DNA of 64,000 nt. Source: Parelaphostrongylus tenuis. Its lineage: Eukaryota > Nematoda > Chromadorea > Rhabditida > Metastrongylidae. The position numbers and the translations under genes were made by a program. Positions 35,420 to 48,021 of the stretch are shown in pieces (the first letter of the stretch is position 1; the number at the start of each line of letters is the position of its first letter). The notes under the pieces are model-generated. The model saw only the letters and a program-made list of their open reading frames with translations. It made no database searches and had not been told where the DNA came from. Location: positions 166,251 to 230,250 of the forward strand of contig JAHQIW010001260.1 of assembly GCA_019055375.1 (NCBI GenBank). The letters are read 5' to 3'.

Positions 35420-37580
35420 TCTTCTTTACAGTAGGAGGTTCGGCACCGAACTAATGAAAGAGCGTATCAATGTCAGGTACTTCATCTTCAACGTATCGCT
35501 GCTATGGAACTTTCTTACGGAAATATTTCTGAGAAATTCCCATATATCTGACTGTGTGGTTCTAACATAGAATTTGAATATGTCGCAGGGGTTGCGGGTC
35601 TTGTGGTGCTTTTTTCTCAATCTTGTACGACCTCAGCGAGGCCTAGATATGATCAAAACTGCGAAACTCAGGTAATCATTCGACATACAAATACCCTTCT
35701 CGTAGGCTCACCTACAATCCACCGAGGCCCATGATTTTACTTTCTCTCAGCCATAATTTAATCCATGAATTGTAATTTTGAAAATGCCTTCATTAATTCC
35801 TTGGCAACGACGTTAAGATCTTGCGTGGGCGAGCGCAGAGCCTGCAAAAACGATGTGGTAGGTTCCTAACGAAATTTGGATTTTCATTGTTACTAAAGGA
35901 GATTTCTTCTACAGTAAATGATAAAATATCATAGAAGAGAAATCGATAAAGCTTTTTGCGCTACGGAGAATGACAATGCTTCCTCCTAAAACCCCGCTTT
36001 TCGAGGAAAAAGCCAAATATTCACGAAAATATTATGTTTTCCACCGTTTTGAACACTGTGGGCAACTATCGCTTATCAGGACTCATCTCTCAACCTTTCA
36101 AGGACAAGCCTTCTTTCTTTTTTCTTCTCAGGCTTGATACTCATATAATAGTTGATTCTTTGGCGACTGATAACTCCTTGCAGCAAAAATAAAATTTCGT
36201 TCCGCAATCGACGCGCATTTTTTCGTTTGCCTCAGACTTTGAGTACTTAGTCGATGGCTTCAAATCTCAGCGATTCTAACCCTGTTTGTCTATCCGAAAA
36301 GCCCCTTTACTTTGGTGCAGTATGACAGGTAAAACTGAAGCAAATGGTTTGCACACTCCTTTATGATCTCGCTAGAGGAAGTCGAGTCGTGGAGTTCACT
36401 GCTCATTAAACAACGACTTACATGAAATTTATACTTAACAGTCCATGCAACAAAGCAGTGATTATCCGTAACAACTCGTTATTCTGTACATCCAACAATG
36501 CTACACAACATTTTTCAACTAACATTACTTGACATGTACTGTTGCTGCTTCTCATTGGTTACGATATTCATTACAGAAAACCACATAATCTGAACTTTGA
36601 AAATTGCCGCTTAAATCATAAACAGTCACATGTAATATTGGCTCCGAGAGTGTTTTAAGCCTTTAGGGGGTAGGTACGTCAGTGGCTTACGTACATTTTG
36701 GCGATAACGACCGAGGTTTGATAGGCTCTATTTATGTGTTTTATAAAATTATTATTTATTGCGGAGACATTAATCACTGGACATGCGCAATAATTCATGT
36801 GCTCTACGCATTTCTGTCTACTCTGATGTCCTCACGAAAATTTTTTTGCACTTCGATCGTTTCCCACCTCTTTAATTGAATTCATTGCCGCAACGGGCAA
36901 GGGGTTTTGGAGGTCTTAAGTACATTGAAGATCTTTTGATTCGTCATCCACCATTAACGAGTACCGTTCTCGATTATACCAAAAACTTCAAGCAATGCGA
37001 GTCAACTCTTCGCACGCTATTGTAATGCTGCTAATTATAGAAGTTGCGAGAACGAACGTGTCCGAAGAAATATTTCAAGTAAAAGTACTGAGATTCTGCT
37101 GGCAATCAGTGACGATATGTAGGTGAGTGATAAGGTCGTTACGGCATACATAACAATGGACTTGTCAGGTGCTAGTCCAGGAAGCAGTGACTGAGAGGAT
37201 GAAGAACGAAGCAGGTGAGAAGATGAAGAGATGATTGGCAAGTGCTCAAAGGAGGTGCTGTCGTGCAGAATCTCATCTTACGTTAGGCGATGTGCAGGTG
37301 TGCGAACTGATGTACGCAGACACACAAGAGATGTTGATGGTGCACGCAAGTGCAGGCAAAACACTCAGAGCGCTCGGACGTCTTTAGATAGTGTTCTGAT
37401 GAGCCCTATGAATGACATGCTAGATGGAAGAAATCACCTCTGCACTAAAAGCCGGTATACTAGCATTTCCCATACTGAGAGTCTATAACAAAGGAAAACA
37501 GAAGAAAATGAAAATGTTGCAGATGTTCGTGAAATTGCTAGAAAAACTTCTAGATGCGGTTCATGTAAGCGTTTCAAATG
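35420..37580. other. Non-coding stretch
   Basis: No gene, RNA or repeat could be supported. Frames such as 37231-37488 have no motif. Confidence 0.3.
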
Positions 37581-37589
37581 ATCGATTGC

Positions 37590-38240
37590 TGATTATATGC
37601 GGGCTGCTGACTGTTTCCGATAACGTACTAACTGCTGATTCTGTTCAAGAAGTACAAATACTTTTCAGGAAAAGTGAACTCTTGATCGATAGTCATTCAT
37701 TCAAAATTTAATTCTTGCAAGGCCGATTGTATAAGTTATTGATTGCCGAATAGATATCCCAGGCAAGAATGTATAATTCAGTCAAATGCGCTACAAACCA
37801 TAAGCTAAATATATGCATTTTTTAACAAAGGCAATGCTCTGTGTATTGACTATAGCACATTCTTTTACGCGTACATCATCTACATGCTTAAAAGACCTCG
37901 TAAAGCTGCGCTTAGTAAAATACTTGTTTACGAGTTGCATTCTCCTCAAGATTAAGCAATGAAAATGAATACTGAGAGCTCTGAATACGTTATTATCTTA
38001 GAGATATAGCATTCTCTTGGAGAATGCAGATCCTGTGGGTACGTGAGCGTTCTATTTTTATTCTAAAAAAAGCCATAATAAAAGTTCCAACAAAAAGTTA
38101 CATTCCTTGTAGAGAATAAAATGCCACTGAAACATTAACTATATTATCCCACCAGTGAATCCTCTGTGGATCTCTGTGAGGTTGGAGCGTTCACAAAGTG
38201 CGTCGTTGTTGACTGCCAGAGGTGTTGAAGAGGGGTGGGA
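37590..38240. repeat. Dispersed repeat X, copy 2
   Basis: Collinear with 16290-16930 (see the shared blocks there). Small indels break any common reading frame, pointing to a non-coding repeat. Confidence 0.7.
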
Positions 38241-38244
38241 GGGA

Positions 38245-39250
38245 TCAACTTCACGTCGAACTACGCCGAGCATAACTATCTACTTAAACACCAACTTCAT
38301 CTTGTTATTCTAATATTTGAAAAAATATGTAGACATGTCCCCACTATTACCATCACGCTATTGCATCTGAAGTCCTTTTGTTTCCATGAAGAGATCTTAA
38401 CATTGGGAGGAGCGAACGTGACGGAGCCGTTGTGATGTTCGTCGCAGCGTGAGGGGGAGGCGAACCCCACCTTCTGACACTCATCGGTAGTCAACAACGA
38501 ATGCCCTATGAAACGCTGCAGCCAGGCTATTTTCATGATTGCAAGATAACGTGCTCTACCAGTATTCAACGACGTTCAGAGAAGAGGAAGAAGTGAATTG
38601 AATGCTAGAAGTACTGAGATACACATAGCGAAAAAAATGTGATAAGGACCAGATACAGGATTAATAATAATAAATACCTTAACATGAGTCCTTTGTACTA
38701 ACATGTGTCAAACTATTTCATCCATCAACAATGCAATGCGATGAATTTAGCACAGTAACTCAAGGTGACCCTTTGGCACGTGGTCACTGCTTTGATCTCG
38801 CTTCCTAGGTTTACCATGTTTCTAATAAACTAAGAATAAGTTTTAAAATGATAGTTCTGTGCCATTATCGGCATCTTCAGGGGCGCAATCGTTTGAGTTG
38901 AGCGCTGACCGCCTAATGAAACTTAGCAGTAGTGTGATGGCTTTCTATGCCTGAAGTAAATTGAGTGCTTTGATTTTTTCTTGTTCCAAATCGTCATTGT
39001 GTTCGGTTTAGTAGGCGAAATTTCCTAAGTACATTGATGCTTGGATTGAGTGAGCTGCCTTTACATGTTTCACAGGCTCCTTTGACCGTTTCGTAGACAC
39101 ACGTCGTACTCCTTGTAAACGACTAGACCAAGGCACAGACACCCACAACGTAGAATATATTTATTTCCACAATATTCATGTTCTCTCCCCAAACAATTTC
39201 TCCTGTTGATCGGTGCAGTTTCACTAAAACATGACTGCGTTAGGCAAAAT
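38245..39250. other. Non-coding stretch
   Basis: Nothing recognised. Confidence 0.3.
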
Positions 39251-39254
39251 ATTA

Positions 39255-39640
39255 GGGTTGAGCAAAAGGTTTTGAGAAATTGTCGAAAGATTCATTTTTT
39301 ATGTGCAAGTTAACAAGAAGAACAACAGCAATTTCTCTTAAAAGTATTGACCACCATTGCGAGACTGTGCGGATTTTGGCGAGGCTTCTTGTGGACAGAC
39401 TCAATTGGTGATTTTATTGAACGATCCACCTGGAAGCACCAAGTCCTCAGCCAAATCGCGAGTGCTTGATGAAGGCTCAGCATCCAAAGCGGCCTACAAG
39501 TCACTTTCGTCGTTAACAGACTGCCGGCCAGAACAAAGCATCTTTTAGAGGTTAAAACTGCTGCTTTCAATGGCTTAAACCATCCGCCCACAGTCCATTT
39601 TATCTCCATGCCAGCACCTCCACCCACATCAATCTAATCG
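39255..39640 (-). pseudogene. mariner relic, N-terminal HTH part
   Basis: The minus frame near 39510 reads AALDAEPSSSTRDLAEDL, matching the second helix-turn-helix of mariner transposases (L-A-D/E-P...TRDLA). The low-coordinate end TTAGGGTTGAGCAAAAGGTTT resembles the inverted ends of the 14.6 and 52.3 kb elements. Most of the catalytic part is missing. Confidence 0.6.
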
Positions 39641-39649
39641 ATGGCTTTA

Positions 39650-40550
39650 TAAATCGTTGAGCTTTTTTTAATAAGTTAGGATTAACACATGGACATCAAG
39701 CCGCTCAATACGCATTCTAGAGCTGAAATTAGTGAGCTGGTTAATGTATACAAAACTATCAAAAAAAAGGAGCACAAGGTTATCGGAGGTTGGAGCTTCC
39801 AAAATTTTCCCGAAACCTTTTGCTCCCCTAGCAGTTACGGCAAATGATTACAAGCCTTCATGGATAGAGAAAAAGGTTGTTGCATTGTTACTCGAATTCT
39901 TCCAGGGAGATGAATATTTTTGTGGGCTGCAATAGAGCTTTAATTAGTAGACGGACGAGGTGAAAATCAATAAGATCATTGTCTGTGTGACTGATCGATG
40001 AGCGCAGATGACGCAAATTTCCCAACCAACATTTTTCTGCTTTGTTATTGCCCACATTCTTGATCAGGAGTAGAAGAAATGTTAAGATAATTTTATCTTA
40101 TCAACGGAAATCTTCTCTTCAGCTAGCGGCAGCTTTTCAGTGTTCGGGATACTCTATCAGGTTTTCCTGCATTTCCTCATATTTTCAATTTCACTGCTCA
40201 AAGACTCCACTTCAGCAGTTGCTTCCATATGAAGCTTTACAGTCGTGATCGTTTTATTTAAATGGCTTTATTGGTCGGAACTTGTAGGTCTACTCGTACA
40301 TTGTTCTCTCAACAAGGCGTATTTGTTTCTTCGTAAAAGTTTGCCTAGTGAACTCTTTGAAAGTGATTGTACGGTTGGTAGATACCTAAATCCACATGCT
40401 TATTGTTTTCTCTTCAATTTAAACTATCTACGCGATTCGAAGACTTGGAAATGAACGCTTTCAACACTCCAACTTTCTCATTTCTCAGCTAATTCAAACA
40501 TCTAGAAACTTCTTTCTATTCAGAATTTGTCTTCCATTCTTGAATCACCT
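39650..40550. other. Non-coding stretch
   Basis: Nothing recognised. Confidence 0.3.
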
Positions 40551-42390
40551 GTATCACCTGTATCACCTGTCTTCCCGTTGATCGCTGAGTGACTCGAGCG
40601 GGCAAAAGCAACACATACATTTTTTCCTATCGTGTGCAAGAGTAGCCCAGTGAATCCTCCTCGCTCAAGGGATTCACTGGTCATCGTATCTTTCTACTAG
40701 TCTTTTCGTGAAATCGGACCATCGGTTCGGTGGTCTTCCTGTAGAGCGCTTGATGTTCCGAGGCATCGAGTCGGTAACTGCTCTCGTCCATCGGTTGTCG
40801 TTATAGCGCATCACATGTCCGGCCCAAGTTATTTTCGATATGCTGGCGTGTAGAGCGGCGTCTTGAATTTTGGTCGCTGACGTAGGCCCAACTAGGGCCC
40901 TTTCTCTCAGTTGCCAGATACGGAATACTCCTAGCATCGACCTTTCGACTGCGCGTTCAATAACGCCAAGTGATCTTTCATCCTGCTTACGTAGCGACCA
41001 GGTTTCTGATGAATACGTTAGGGCAGGGATAATCGTCGAGTCGAAAAGGTGGGCACGGAGTGGGATGTTCTTCGTCCTTTTCACTACATCCTCGATGCTC
41101 TCAAACGCTCCCCAAGCCTCTCGTTTCCTCCTGCTTCAACTCTGGAGCTAGGTCGTTCATCATATTGAATTTCACGACCTAGATAGACGTAACTGGAGCA
41201 TTCGGAAGTTTTCGTTCCGTTGAGTGTGAATGGGGCATTCGAAACCCATCCGTACCTCATAAACATCGTTTTCGTTAGATTTGATTGAAGCCAATCCTTC
41301 CATGGTTGTTGTCGGAACCGGTCTACATTCCTTCTCCTTGGCTGACGCTTGGTGTTATGAGGACGATATCACGAGCAAAGCGAAGACGGCTTATTGTTGA
41401 CCGTCAATTTTCACTCCCATATCGTCCCATTCTAATGTTCGCTTGACAATTTGGAGGGTGGCAGTGATTAATTTTGACGAAAGTGTATCGCCTTGTCAAA
41501 CATCTCTTCTTACGTCAATATTGATATGTTCAGAGTGGCAGTATTTTGGTCTGAAATCTTTACATAGCCCACGAAGTATCGTTACGTACCGAGTAGAGAC
41601 GCCCTGGTTATCTAGAGCCTCTATAACCGCTTCTATTTCCGCTGAATCAAAGGTTTTCTTTAGACTCAATGAAAGTGAGACAGAGTGATTGTTTGTACTC
41701 TCGTGAAACTTCAATGAGTCTTGTGATCGTGTGTATGTCGTCTATGGTACTAAATTCTTTTCAAACCGTGCTTGCGCACATGGCTGCCCTTCGTCCAGCG
41801 TTCTGTCAATCCTGTTTAGGATGACTCAAGTGAAAGTTTATAGACAACGTACAGCAAGCAGATTGGGCGATACTGCCTATGTCGTAAAGCTCTCCCTTTT
41901 TTAACGACAACACGGTTTTGCTGATTTTTCAATGATTGGGAACTCTTGATGGATTCTGACAGGTAGCGTGGAGAGCCGAGCCAGGGTGTTGATGAGAACT
42001 GGTGGTAGGTTCTCAGGTGTTATGATCTAAACGTGTCTGGAACGGATGTTGTTCTGTTCTTCACCGACAATATAGCATGTCGGATTTAGAAGGAAAACCG
42101 GTGCAACGGCAGATTCCTTCTCCTTCAATTTATATGACGGTAAGAGGACATGGCTAGCGAAGAGATCCGAAGTAGTACTGGTGGATCATTCCCTCCATTA
42201 CCCTTCTGGAGCTGCAAGTGTCTCATCTGGGTGTCGGAGTGCAATCATCTCGTTCTTGTAATTGGCGAAGCCTCGCTGGGCTTTGCGAATGCTCTTCCCA
42301 GCTTCTGCCACGACTGCTGTTCGTCTCTCTTAAAGCCTGTGCACAAAGACGAAAGATCCGCCCAGAGCAGATCCTCCACTAAACCTGCTG
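40545..42390 (-). mobile_element. RTE non-LTR retrotransposon, 5'-truncated, dead
   Basis: Minus strand: RT palm region about 42390-41490 (KKTFDSAEIEAVIEALDNQG near 41640), APFTLNGTKTSECSSYVYLG near 41200, LRAHLFDSTIIPALTYSSETW near 41050, AGHVMRYNDNRWTRAV and RPPNRWSDF near 40750. The FADD motif reads FARD near 41375, so it is inactive. The 3' end carries ATCACCTGT repeated three times at 40545-40572. Same family as the 29.05 kb copy. Confidence 0.85.
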
Positions 42391-42399
42391 GCTTAATCA

Positions 42400-43025
42400 A
42401 GCCGTGAAATTGATTTGCCACGATGCGTTACAAATAATCTTAATTCTATGCGATAATAATAGCATATTTCACTCGTTTTTTAATAAAAATTTGCTCCGTT
42501 TATTGGAGAGTAGATGTAAACTTTCAACTACTCTCTGGAAACTAAGTCCTAGAAACCATTCTCGATTTTACCATCGTCAAGTTATAAGATTTTAGGAAGG
42601 TGAACCCCTAAAGGACAACGTGTACCAGCTGAGGTACACGAATGCTTGAAGTCATTTCTCGCTACATAAAAGTTACCTCCTAGACGTTTGATAATCGCTC
42701 GAAAGCTTGAATCTCTGCCACTTTAATAATCTGTTCATTTTTGGAAAAAGACTTTTTCTTACATTGTAACAGCGAAAATAGAATTGTGTTCCACACTCAG
42801 TTTTATTCACTTGCTCAGTTCGGGCTTCCCCATTACTCTTCCAAGAAGAAATCTGTCTTTGCGCGAAAGAGGCAACGAATCATTTGCAAGTACAGATCCG
42901 GCTAGCTCATTGTTCCTACTCGACTTTGTTTTTTTATGAAGGAATCTAGAACGTAAAAATAAGGCTCATTTGAGGTTTCCACAGATGTAGTTACCGTTTC
43001 TGCTCTCAGCGCTTGTAAGAACGTA
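42400..43025. other. Non-coding stretch
   Basis: Nothing recognised apart from weak family Y similarity near 42700-42800. Confidence 0.3.
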
Positions 43026-43039
43026 ACACATCTTTTTAT

Positions 43040-43190
43040 TCTGCGAATGTCCTCGATAGATTCTGGTTCTGATGAGAGACCTCCATGAAGGCAAAGGATC
43101 TCTCCGCAAAGTAAATCAGCAAGTGGAAGTTGGGTAAATTTAGGGATAGAATTTGCGAATGAAAGCCCAAAGGACAGCACACTGGACAAT
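43040..43190 (-). pseudogene. Isolated PP1-type phosphatase exon or fragment
   Basis: The minus frame reads LPLADLLCGEILCLHGGLS followed by EPESIEDIRRIKR. This is the PP1/PP2A catalytic core block that holds the metal-binding His of the C-x-HGGLS motif. No exon with GDYVDRG, RGNHE or the later His was found within several kb on either side, and no convincing acceptor or donor frames it. It is either one exon of a gene with long introns or a stray copy. Confidence 0.55.
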
Positions 43191-43259
43191 GATGTGAGGT
43201 ATCAAAATGCTTTCTGCCCAACACTTTCCTGCATGTCCATGTTGAACATCTTAGCTAGA

Positions 43260-45410
43260 CTATTGCCGGATCGGCGAGAAGGGTCGTCTCGATCAGCATC
43301 TAACGACCATTCACAAAGAGGACAAAATCTGCAAGCAAGAGCCGAAACACGTCACTAAAAACGTTCGAAGGCCGTTGTCGGTTATGAATGAGAGGAACGA
43401 ATCGAGTGCAAGATCTGCTTGATTCTGCGCTATATGTGATGACGGGTCATAAAAAATAAAGCCTAAATAAACGATAAACCATGCGATTTGATAAGAACTC
43501 CTGACGGACACCTACGCACAAACTTTTGCTACTGTATCCAGGAGGATTTCGCTTTCTCTGCCATCCGGAAATCTCAATCGAAGGTCAGCGTAAAATCCAT
43601 GGTTTCTGAAGAGTGTCATAATAGCATTTTTGATTCAGCGTAGTTACACGGATATTCATGAGTACGTTCTAGTGATAAACGAACGTACACACGCATTTGA
43701 TTTCGTGGTTTTAAACGAAGTAAAAACTCATAAGCATCTCTATAGTCGGTAGCGATAGCCTAGTGCCTGAAGATGTATCATGCCAGTGTTTCCATTCTCC
43801 CAGATAAGTCTGTTACTAATTTTCTGACCCGAAATACTGGAAAGTATGACGAGATCAGGGTGCGGATCATATTCACGACCACATTTGCGATGTACCTTTT
43901 GTCAATGCCCTATGAACTCGTTTATACATGGTGGCGTCGATAGCCTGGTGAAGTGGACAGATAACATTTGTTAGAAATAACTGCGTGCCAGGATCCATTG
44001 CCTTAATCTAAGGATCATCAAAGACACTACACCAATGTTTACCGATGTGATAACTAAACATTCCTACAAAGGTCTTAGAAGAGGAGGAAAAAAGTGTTCA
44101 TGATATTTGAGCAAACAGGAAGCAGGTAGCCCGACTGTAGTGTAGAGTTGGTGATGCTCTAGAGATATAGAGTTTATTAGTCTATGCCAATTTCATTAAT
44201 CAGGAAAATTTTTCCTTCTTTTCTATACAATCAATATTGAATACAGATCTCGGCTTTGTGATATAATTCCAGTAAGAACGCGAACGAATAAATGTGATCA
44301 ACGGGGCCACTTGCGAAATGGTCACGAATGACCTGTTTCAAGATATACGTTATTCTGAATCAGAAAATTTTTCTGACTACAGTACCTATCAGAAGTCACT
44401 CCTACAGGTATGAAGAGACCATTTTTGTTCATAGGAATGACCACAAATTCTGAGGAATCTTGGGAAATCTCTAACAATCAAAATATATGGTTATAATTGT
44501 TCAGAGTGTTTTCAAGCGAAACCCCTTGTGAAGATAGTGCTCGTCACACTTCAACGTGTTGAGCAGCTACAATTTTATTTTATGAGATTTAGCTACGATT
44601 ACACTCTCGACAATTTTGCAAATTTTGCGACAGCTGAAAGCTAACGCGTAATTATTTCATACTTTGAGAGTCAAAATGCCATGGAACTCATGAGTCACCT
44701 TTGATTGTATTTTCAGCGAAGAACCCTGAGCAGGACTTCCTTCTCATGATCTTCCAACCATATTTACTGTCTAATCTTCATCTCAATGCTGAAATACGAA
44801 TAAAGCTGGAACCTAAGGATGTGAACCCGCGATTACTCCTCATGTGAGCTCACTACGTTTTCCATACAGTGGCCAAGCACACGCTGTGCCTTTCTCTCAT
44901 CCATGTTTTGATTTATTCAATGATTTTTTTCATGGTTATACCTAGTGTAATTTGTGTGTGCAATATATTATGCCTGATGTTAATTTAGGTTGAATTTTTC
45001 GTGTTTTTCGTAGATTGTCTAATAATACCAAACGCAGGCAAATTTGTACTCAATAATTGCCGTCGTAGGGACCGATCTAGAGAGTACAGATCACTGTGTA
45101 AGCACATCTTCAACAACCTTCTTATTACATTTCGTCTCAAAAGTTTTAGAGCTCATTTAGCACAGTTGAAATTTACCAGCAGTGTCTTTGTAATTGTATA
45201 GAAGACTTTCTAAACTACACTGCTTGCAAGTTCGCATACATACGCATTTTTATGTGGATTTTACTATATTGTATGTTTGTGCTGTCAATAACTAGGTTAG
45301 GATTTTCTTATAGGATTGGCGAACTGAGATATGTTATTTCACATAACAGGTTGATTTTTGGCAGTAGTTTCAGAACGACAATATATACCGTATGTTCAAA
45401 TAAAGTTAAT
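43260..45410. other. Non-coding stretch
   Basis: No further phosphatase exons and no other recognisable feature. Confidence 0.3.
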
Positions 45411-45415
45411 TTTAT

Positions 45416-45605
45416 TTAACCGCTTCTAGCAGTTTTATATTGCTACAATCATATCCATTGATGTTGAGTGATGTGAAAAGCTTTGACGTCAGCCCGGACT
45501 CGGACCAGCATTTCACCTCTTTTGGTTGCGCGTGCTTGAGCAGTCGCATTACTGACGCCTGTTTCGTCACCACTCCTTCTACGCTACGATCGGTTGCGAT
45601 TCATT
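45416..45605 (-). repeat. tRNA-derived SINE, family 1
   Basis: Minus strand has AATGCGACTGCTCAAGCACG (A-box side) and GGTCCGAGTCCGGGC (B box). The low-coordinate end has the TTTAACCGCTTCTAGC block of the 319-475 hairpin. Confidence 0.6.
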
Positions 45606-45639
45606 GCCCTACGAATAGTACGTTGTAGCACAGAAATAT

Positions 45640-45745
45640 AAATGGCAAAACTAACGTTGGTAATGCAGTTGGTTAAGCGCGCGCCCCTGGAAAGAATGAA
45701 GTGCGGGTTTGAGACCCGACTCTTGTCAAAGTTTTGCACACCGCT
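45640..45745 (+). repeat. tRNA-derived SINE, family 1
   Basis: AATGCAGTTGGTTAAGCGCG A-box and GCGGGTTTGAGACCCG B box, then TCAAAGTTTTGCACA. Confidence 0.65.
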
Positions 45746-45934
45746 TAACACTATTAGATATATCTGTAATATCATAGATCGCTACAAAGCAATTAAATAA
45801 AAACAATTCTGCTTGATCATACATATATTCACATATCTGTTAGCGAGAATGGGTTCACTGTTAATATGTCAATATCGATTATCACGACAAACCGTTGATG
45901 GTTCTTTGCCGACAGATTGGTGTGTCATAGCGTA

Positions 45935-46040
45935 GAAAGAGTGGAGGCGTCGGCGATGCAACTGGCTAAGCGGGCCTCTGAAATCAGCGAAATGCGGGTT
46001 CGATTCTCGCCTGACGTCAAAGTTATGCATATCACTGAGC
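45935..46040 (+). repeat. tRNA-derived SINE, family 1
   Basis: GATGCAACTGGCTAAGCGGG A-box and GCGGGTTCGATTCTCGCC B box (near consensus), then GACGTCAAAGTTATGCATAT. Confidence 0.65.
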
Positions 46041-46179
46041 ATCATTGTACTATGTATATCATTTGAATGCATGCGTATTACTTACCTCTTTAACAGATTA
46101 GATGTGATATACAAGTGCTATCGCTTGACAATATTGAAAAAACAAAACATTCTTCTCGTTTGCAACATCGTTTGCAACA

Positions 46180-46322
46180 TTCATAAGATAAAGGGTTTTT
46201 ATTGGTTCAAAACCACTCTTCGCAGAGGTTACGATTTGTCTTTAGAAGCAGAAATTGTAGATGAAGTGGATATGCCTAAATTTGCGAAGGAAATCATAGA
46301 CCATGTACAGCCCACTTGTTGA
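46180..46322 (+). CDS. Unassigned coding-like segment
   Basis: The plus frame ends with LRRGYDLSLEAEIVDE, VDMPKFAKEIIDHVQPTC and TGA. The acidic/basic alternation looks coding, but there is no acceptor and no family recognised. Confidence 0.22.
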
Positions 46323-46699
46323 TCGAAAGGAGAAAGGCGGGAGGCAAGGTTAATTAGATTTGAACTTTTTCCAATACGGACAGCATGCCCTCCATTACGA
46401 CCAAGCCAACAAAGGCGCTGGTTTGACCCCGTCAGGGCCCACTAAGTCTCCCACATCCTTGAGGTTGGGAAAGCAGTTACCGGACCTATTGTATTAGCCT
46501 ATTTCCCCAGCGTGGGTGAGAACGCCATTTCATGTTATTGTCGATTTCTTTTTAACATATAATGGCCCTTTTTTCGACTAAGCAAATCCAAATATTTCTT
46601 ACAATTCAATCGCCTCGAGTTCATCGCTTCATTGAAGTGTCTTCTTCGTAATTGTCGCAGAAGACTGATCGAGCATCTCTCTTTGCACTATCTCAAGAA

Positions 46700-46965
46700 T
46701 AGCCAGGCCGGTGTGTTCCGTAGGACGCTCGTTATTGATTACCGAAAATTGTCGAGGGAGTTGAAGATCAGGTGCGCGTAGAGCTGTACCAAGAATCACT
46801 AGAAAATCGGCCACAGGTGCCCGTAGTTCAAAAAAAAAGCGCTTCATTTAGACTATTTCTGGATTATGAGAGAATTCGCATGTGGCGCAGTGGTTAGAGG
46901 TGCTCTGCGTCACACACGATTTCAATGCTATTCTGCAAGGCGCATCTATCAGTGATTGATCAACA
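46700..46965 (+). repeat. tRNA-derived SINE family 2 with linked repeat
   Basis: GCATGTGGCGCAGTGGTTAG at 46875 matches the 9345 copy. The upstream GGACGCTCGTTATTGATTAC block matches 9890 and 16870. Confidence 0.5.
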
Positions 46966-46969
46966 CTGA

Positions 46970-47910
46970 AAGCCTTATTCTTTTATCCTTATGATCGAAT
47001 TCGATATAAAACAGATCACCAATAGGCAACATTTATTACAAGAGTGAATTTTTCTGTAGAATCCATGGAGAAAGCTTCGATGACTTTCATGACTGGTTAA
47101 TGCAAAGAAAGAAACGGTGAGTCGGATGAAAGTACCACATTTTTCAAAGTGTTAAATTCATCGAATTATTTTAAAGAAATTTCTTGTTAGTTGTTAATTA
47201 TCACAATTGATTGCAGCCGTTCTGCTATTTTGTCTCAAGAGTGGCACACCTAATAACCTTCTTCAAAGTCATTAACTCTGTATTCCAGGGAAGAATGTTA
47301 TTTACACACATGAAATGTACTCTGTTCTCCATTGATTGCATTACCAATATCTCATTTACATGATCTGCCAAAATACTCTGTGAATTCTAGCGTTTTCGGC
47401 GCTACGTATGCTTATAAACATTACTCCTGAAAATTAGCTCACTGAATTCCACTCTTGTCCATTTGCATTAGATGGGAAGGCCGTCTGAATGATTGTCAAT
47501 TTTGCGAAATTTTGAACTTTGTAACGCGGCAACACATCTATAAAATAAGGAGAGAATTCTGCACTCCCGTTTTACTTGCATTTAATTTCTGTTGCATCCA
47601 GTAATAGATGTATGACATGTATATTTTCGTCTGAATTCTTATGGTGTAAACTGATGACTGTCTTCACTTTAAGCCAAGAAAACCCTATTCAAATTGATTT
47701 TCTTAAAAACCAAAAGTACATCTATTGTATGGTACCGTAAAGGAGAGCATTCTCAGTTAAGCTCTAAGCCTGTGTAACTACTACGTCACTCTAATAATCA
47801 AAAATAAGAATGGTTTTGAAGGATGTAACGAAAACTATGTTAAATAAAACAGCTCAATGTGATATTACAGGTTTAGAAAGTGAAATTGAAAACAACACAC
47901 AACTGCGGGC
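46970..47910. other. Intergenic region beyond the kinase gene
   Basis: AT-rich; nothing recognised. Confidence 0.3.
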
Positions 47911-47917
47911 AAGAAAC

Positions 47918-47923
47918 TTTATT
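47918..47923 (-). terminator. Polyadenylation signal of the kinase gene
   Basis: AATAAA on the minus strand about 100 bases past the TGA at 48024-48022, the usual distance in nematodes. Confidence 0.6.
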
Positions 47924-48021
47924 TTAAAGTAAAGTAGCAATGCAGCGTTTGCTTTTGCTATGGCAGCATTGCAACTGTAATAGAGTGAGATGAGAGATTG
48001 AACGACTTTGACATCCCTTTT

